Shown here one piece after another: positions 60,520 through 64,000 of a stretch of DNA of 64,000 bases (position 1 is its first letter; the number at the start of each line of letters is the position of its first letter). The stretch is from Paramecium sonneborni (lineage: Eukaryota; Ciliophora; Oligohymenophorea; Peniculida; Parameciidae). Location of the stretch: positions 76,749 to 140,748 of the forward strand of contig CAJJDN010000134.1 of assembly GCA_905182985.1 (NCBI GenBank). Reading direction: 5' to 3'. The notes beneath the pieces are model-generated. The model was not told the DNA's origin, searched no databases, and saw only the letters and a program-made list of their open reading frames with translations. A program made the translations under genes and the position numbers.

Positions 60520-60840
60520 TTACATGTGTTCTATTAGAAAATATAATAATACAATAATTTTATTTTATTACTTTATGAATTTAAATTGAATAATTTATTA
60601 AATAAATAAATATACTCTATTAAACAAGTAAATGCAATAATATTATATACTTATAAACTATATAGAAAGTTGATTAGGAATGTTGGGATCAAAAAATTTA
60701 TTGAATATTGATTAAATTTAGAATTGTTTATAATCACCATACAAATTAAATTTAATGATTTAAATTAATAAGGATAATTCATCAGTCCTTAATGTTTACA
60801 TATAAAAATTTAGTAATATTATATTTTTGATATTTAAAAT
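60520..60840. other. intergenic, no supported gene
   Basis: About 320 bp of very AT-rich DNA between two plus-strand genes. No coding, RNA or repeat feature is visible. Confidence 0.5.
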
Positions 60841-63800
60841 ATGAAATAATAGCCAGAACCAGAGATTCCTACTCTTTAATAATAGAATAAATATTTAGAG
60901 AAGAAGCGTTCAGGACAAGGTTTGGAAATAAATTTCAAATTGTTTAACGACTTTCTAAAATTAAGAGCATCAGGGTTCTCAAAAGTTACTATCATGTTAA
61001 TCGTTTCGTTTTTTCATTAAGCTTTGAGTTATATTGCTTAGTAAGACTCATATTAATATTCTGATATAAGCACCTTGCAGATTTACATTATTCAACCGAG
61101 AGTACCTTATTAAATCAAATTTTGAGTGCTTGTTAATATATAGACATCCTCAGTTTATTAAGAATAGACACAAACTTTTCGTATTTCATATTTACGATAG
61201 CATTAATCTTTACAATAGGTTTAAGCCTGCTATATTTGATGATATATATTTTAGGACCTGAATACAAGCCTAGAAAAAAGTTCATTGGAAAAGTATTAAA
61301 TAATTGATAAATACAATAGTTATTTGTATTTCTTTGTGATATATACATTTGGTTAATGTTTTTTCCATGTATGATAACATGTTTTGAATTTTGTCTATGT
61401 AATTAAGAGGATAAGTGTAATTTTGATGCAATTAGATTGATTCTAACATTATTAGCTATTTTAGGGTTGATATGTGGTTTGATAAACATAATAGTATTAA
61501 CAACTTTATTTCATAATAATTGGGAAAATAAGAAAGATTGTTTTAATGGAGAGAATGTAGTTTATTTAAGTTGTTACCAGTTGAGTCGTTTTGTATTAGC
61601 TTTCTTAGTTGTTTTTAGGTATAAATATGAATATGATATTAAAGCACTAAAGTATATACATTTTTTTGGTTATTGATGGTAGTATCATTTGCAATTTATA
61701 CATTATTTTTAGTGAACATTTTAATAGGGAATGGTTTCTTAGCTTTTGGTACTAAATATACAAGATCATTATTTATACTTATGTTAATATTAATGATTAG
61801 TATTACGTTTTCATCAATAATAGATGAATTTCATCGAAGTTAGAATTCTGATACAAGAGTTGAAAATTTTAGTGTTTACTTTATATTCAATTTGATCTTT
61901 CTATTTTTAGTAGTTGGTTATAATTTAAGACATACTTAAAGTTTATCTATATAATTTGATATTCGTTCTCTTACTCCTGAGAGTTTGCATAAATAAATAT
62001 ACACAACATTGGCTTTTTTAGAGATATCAATGACTGATATTTCAATTGACACTTATTTTAAAGGAATTTTATAAAGACATTTAGATTTTGAATGTTAACA
62101 TCCTGTAATAAAGGGAGAAGGAAGATGTTTTTGCAAAAAGAAAAGAGTTTATGATTCAAAAAAGAGAAAGGAAGTTCGGGTTGAAGAATGGATTACAATG
62201 AAAGCGATAATTATGAAATTTCTTATAAAAAGTTGGATTGAAACTTATTTAAGTTATAGACCTAATGATATTGGAGTTCAAATACTTTATGCTAGGTAAT
62301 AGAATTATATAAGTATATTAGGTTTATGTTTAGTAAATTTCATAATCATTAGATTGCTTTACATATCTTATCAGATTTAGAAAAGAGATTTACATTTTTA
62401 TTAGATAGATATAAATCTTATTAATTAAAATGGAAAATAATAAAATTTATACGTCATAAAAATAGTGATAGTTATAAAGGTAAATTAGAAATAGAAAATG
62501 CTTTATTTGTAGAAGAATAGATTGATTCTATAAAAAATAATATAACTAATATTCTAAAATAGAATTGTGTATTTTGGAATAATCTCCAATAGACAACTAT
62601 TGATATGAGTGAGATGGATAATCTATTATAAATGTAATTTAAAAAAATAGAAGAAACAAAACATTTATGGATAACAATTACTAATTATTTAGAATTTAAA
62701 AAGAAATGGAAATTTTATTATGCTTGGTTTACTCTTTATATTTTGAATAAAAAGATAAAGAATAGAATCCTCGATAATTTTTAAGGTTTCTAAGTGAATG
62801 AGAATGATATCTTTTCTGAAGAATTATAAGAACACAATATTGAAGAAGATGTAAATAGTGTTAAATCAGGATATTTAGATAATGAGAAAATAGAAATAAA
62901 AAGCAGGAAAATAATATTTGATAGAAAAGCTTGTATTATATAAGCTAGTGATGATATTTAATCATCAATTCTTAAAGTTAATAAACAATTTACTAGAATA
63001 TTTGGTTATTCAGGCGAAGAGGTTATTAAAAAGTAAATATTTATATTATTATTGAATAGATTACCAATTATTAATTTAATGCCTGATGTTTATAGTAAAG
63101 TACATCCTTAAATTCTAAATGATTATAAATAAACAGGTAAGACAAACTCTCTCTATTCTCAAAGAAAAATTTATTGTTTACATAAATCTGGTATTATGTT
63201 TACTGCATGGAAATTCCTTAAATTATATGTTGATTTAAATGGTCTATCTTAATTTGTTATTATGATTAGACCAACTGATTTTGATAATGAAAAAAAACAT
63301 GATTACATTATTCTCAATAATGATTGGGAAATTAATGGAATGACAAATAATGTACTCTAAGGACTTAATCTCGATTCTCGTCTTTTTAAAAAGATTTCCT
63401 CAGAATTTGTTTTATTTAATATTCTATTATTTGCTCCTAAACTTATCTAATATTCTAGAATTGCTCCTTTAATTAATGAAGAAAGAGATTTACCTATTTT
63501 TGGAATGATGAAAAATCCTAAAAAACCTGCTTAAAAAAAAGTTGTTTAGTAATAAAATGTTCTTGAGAATTAATTATCTAATTCTAGCAAACCTAAAATT
63601 AATGTTAATATGTTAGGTTCAGCTTCTCTTAAATAATCTTTAGGAAAACCTATTTCAGTTATGTATTCAGATATTGATTTTGGATCCAAAGTCTTATTAC
63701 CATAATAATCTATTGATTAATAAGTACCATAATAATTAGTGGTTGCAAATGAAAGAGATAAATTCTTATAACATTAAATGAGTTCTATTAGTGATAAAAA

Positions 63801-64000
63801 TGAATTTGAAGATTTTAATAAATAATTAGGATAATTTGATAAAATCTAAAATCTTAATCAAGAAATGGAAAGAAAGGCTGAAGAATAAATTAATCAACTT
63901 AAAGAAACCTAATTTTTAAATAATTATTCAAAAATATAAACCATGGGAAATAAAGAAAAGGATGCTTTCAGTGAAGATAATATTAGTAGAGATGAAATGA
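60841..64000 (+). CDS. multi-pass membrane protein with PAS-like domain, cut by window edge
   Basis: Introns at 60996-61021 (26), 61041-61070 (30), 61293-61319 (27), 61619-61644 (26), 62296-62321 (26) and 63033-63059 (27) keep one frame open to the window end. At least six hydrophobic segments occupy about residues 90-330 (IFTIALIFTIGLSLLYLMIY, LTLLAILGLICGLINIIVL, VNILIGN and others). A Cys-rich basic stretch (GRCFCKKKRV) and a long helical region follow. A PAS-like fold near 62920-63290 reads ASDDIQSSILKVNKQFTRIF, GYSGEEVI, LMPDVYSKVHP and FTAWKFLKLYVDLNG. The tail is Gln-rich. Large membrane proteins of this type are known in Paramecium; the role is unclear. The C-terminus is outside the window. 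Confidence 0.68.

Noticed and set aside
1..64000. tRNA, rRNA, CRISPR arrays, telomere repeats.
   Set aside because: I looked for characteristic patterns and saw none; a tRNA scan was not possible by eye.

Overview
The window is macronuclear DNA of a ciliate, almost certainly a Paramecium. It is very AT-rich. Conserved proteins read through TAA and TAG as glutamine and stop only at TGA. Genes are cut by very short GT-AG introns (mostly 20-34 nt, some apparently 17-19 nt) and packed with little spacing on both strands, for example 36 bp between divergent starts at 409/446 and 7 bp between a stop at 18789 and the next start at 18797. All gene models below were rebuilt by hand with TGA as the only stop and with short introns placed to keep conserved frames. 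Exon lengths sum to whole codons in the models given as complete.

Layout. 0-6.9 kb: EMC7 (cut by the window edge), two small proteins, a cyclin, a decayed TPR stretch, an IQ/MORN protein and a hypothetical. 7.9-13.1 kb: a hybrid histidine kinase and two coiled-coil proteins. 13.1-22.0 kb: a protein kinase, small genes, an LRR-ankyrin protein and two hypotheticals. 22-31.1 kb: a calpain with EF-hand-like segment, a second hybrid histidine kinase, coiled-coil proteins, an SSNA1/DIP13-like protein and a TPR protein. 31.2-39.0 kb: an MBOAT acyltransferase gene (damaged or misassembled), a second LRR-ankyrin protein, a second kinase of the same type as the first, and a PAP2 phosphatase. 39.1-50.1 kb: a tandem family of two-pass membrane proteins, including three exact 2302-bp units. 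50.2-64 kb: a cyclic-nucleotide-gated-type K+ channel, a hypothetical, a calpain-like remnant, another decayed membrane-family copy, a cGMP-dependent-type protein kinase, and a PAS-containing membrane protein that runs off the right edge.

Two single N characters (32804 and 41837) mark contig joins. The first joins two copies of the same 1235 bp and looks like an unmerged overlap. The second precedes the exact tandem repeat. Both should be settled before any duplication here is treated as biology.

The genes are typical of ciliate signalling and the cell cortex: cyclic-nucleotide signalling (K+ channel, PKG), phosphorelay (two hybrid kinases), calpain, and cilia or basal-body proteins (SSNA1, MORN/IQ). 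There is no operon logic. I see no tRNA, rRNA, CRISPR or transposase.
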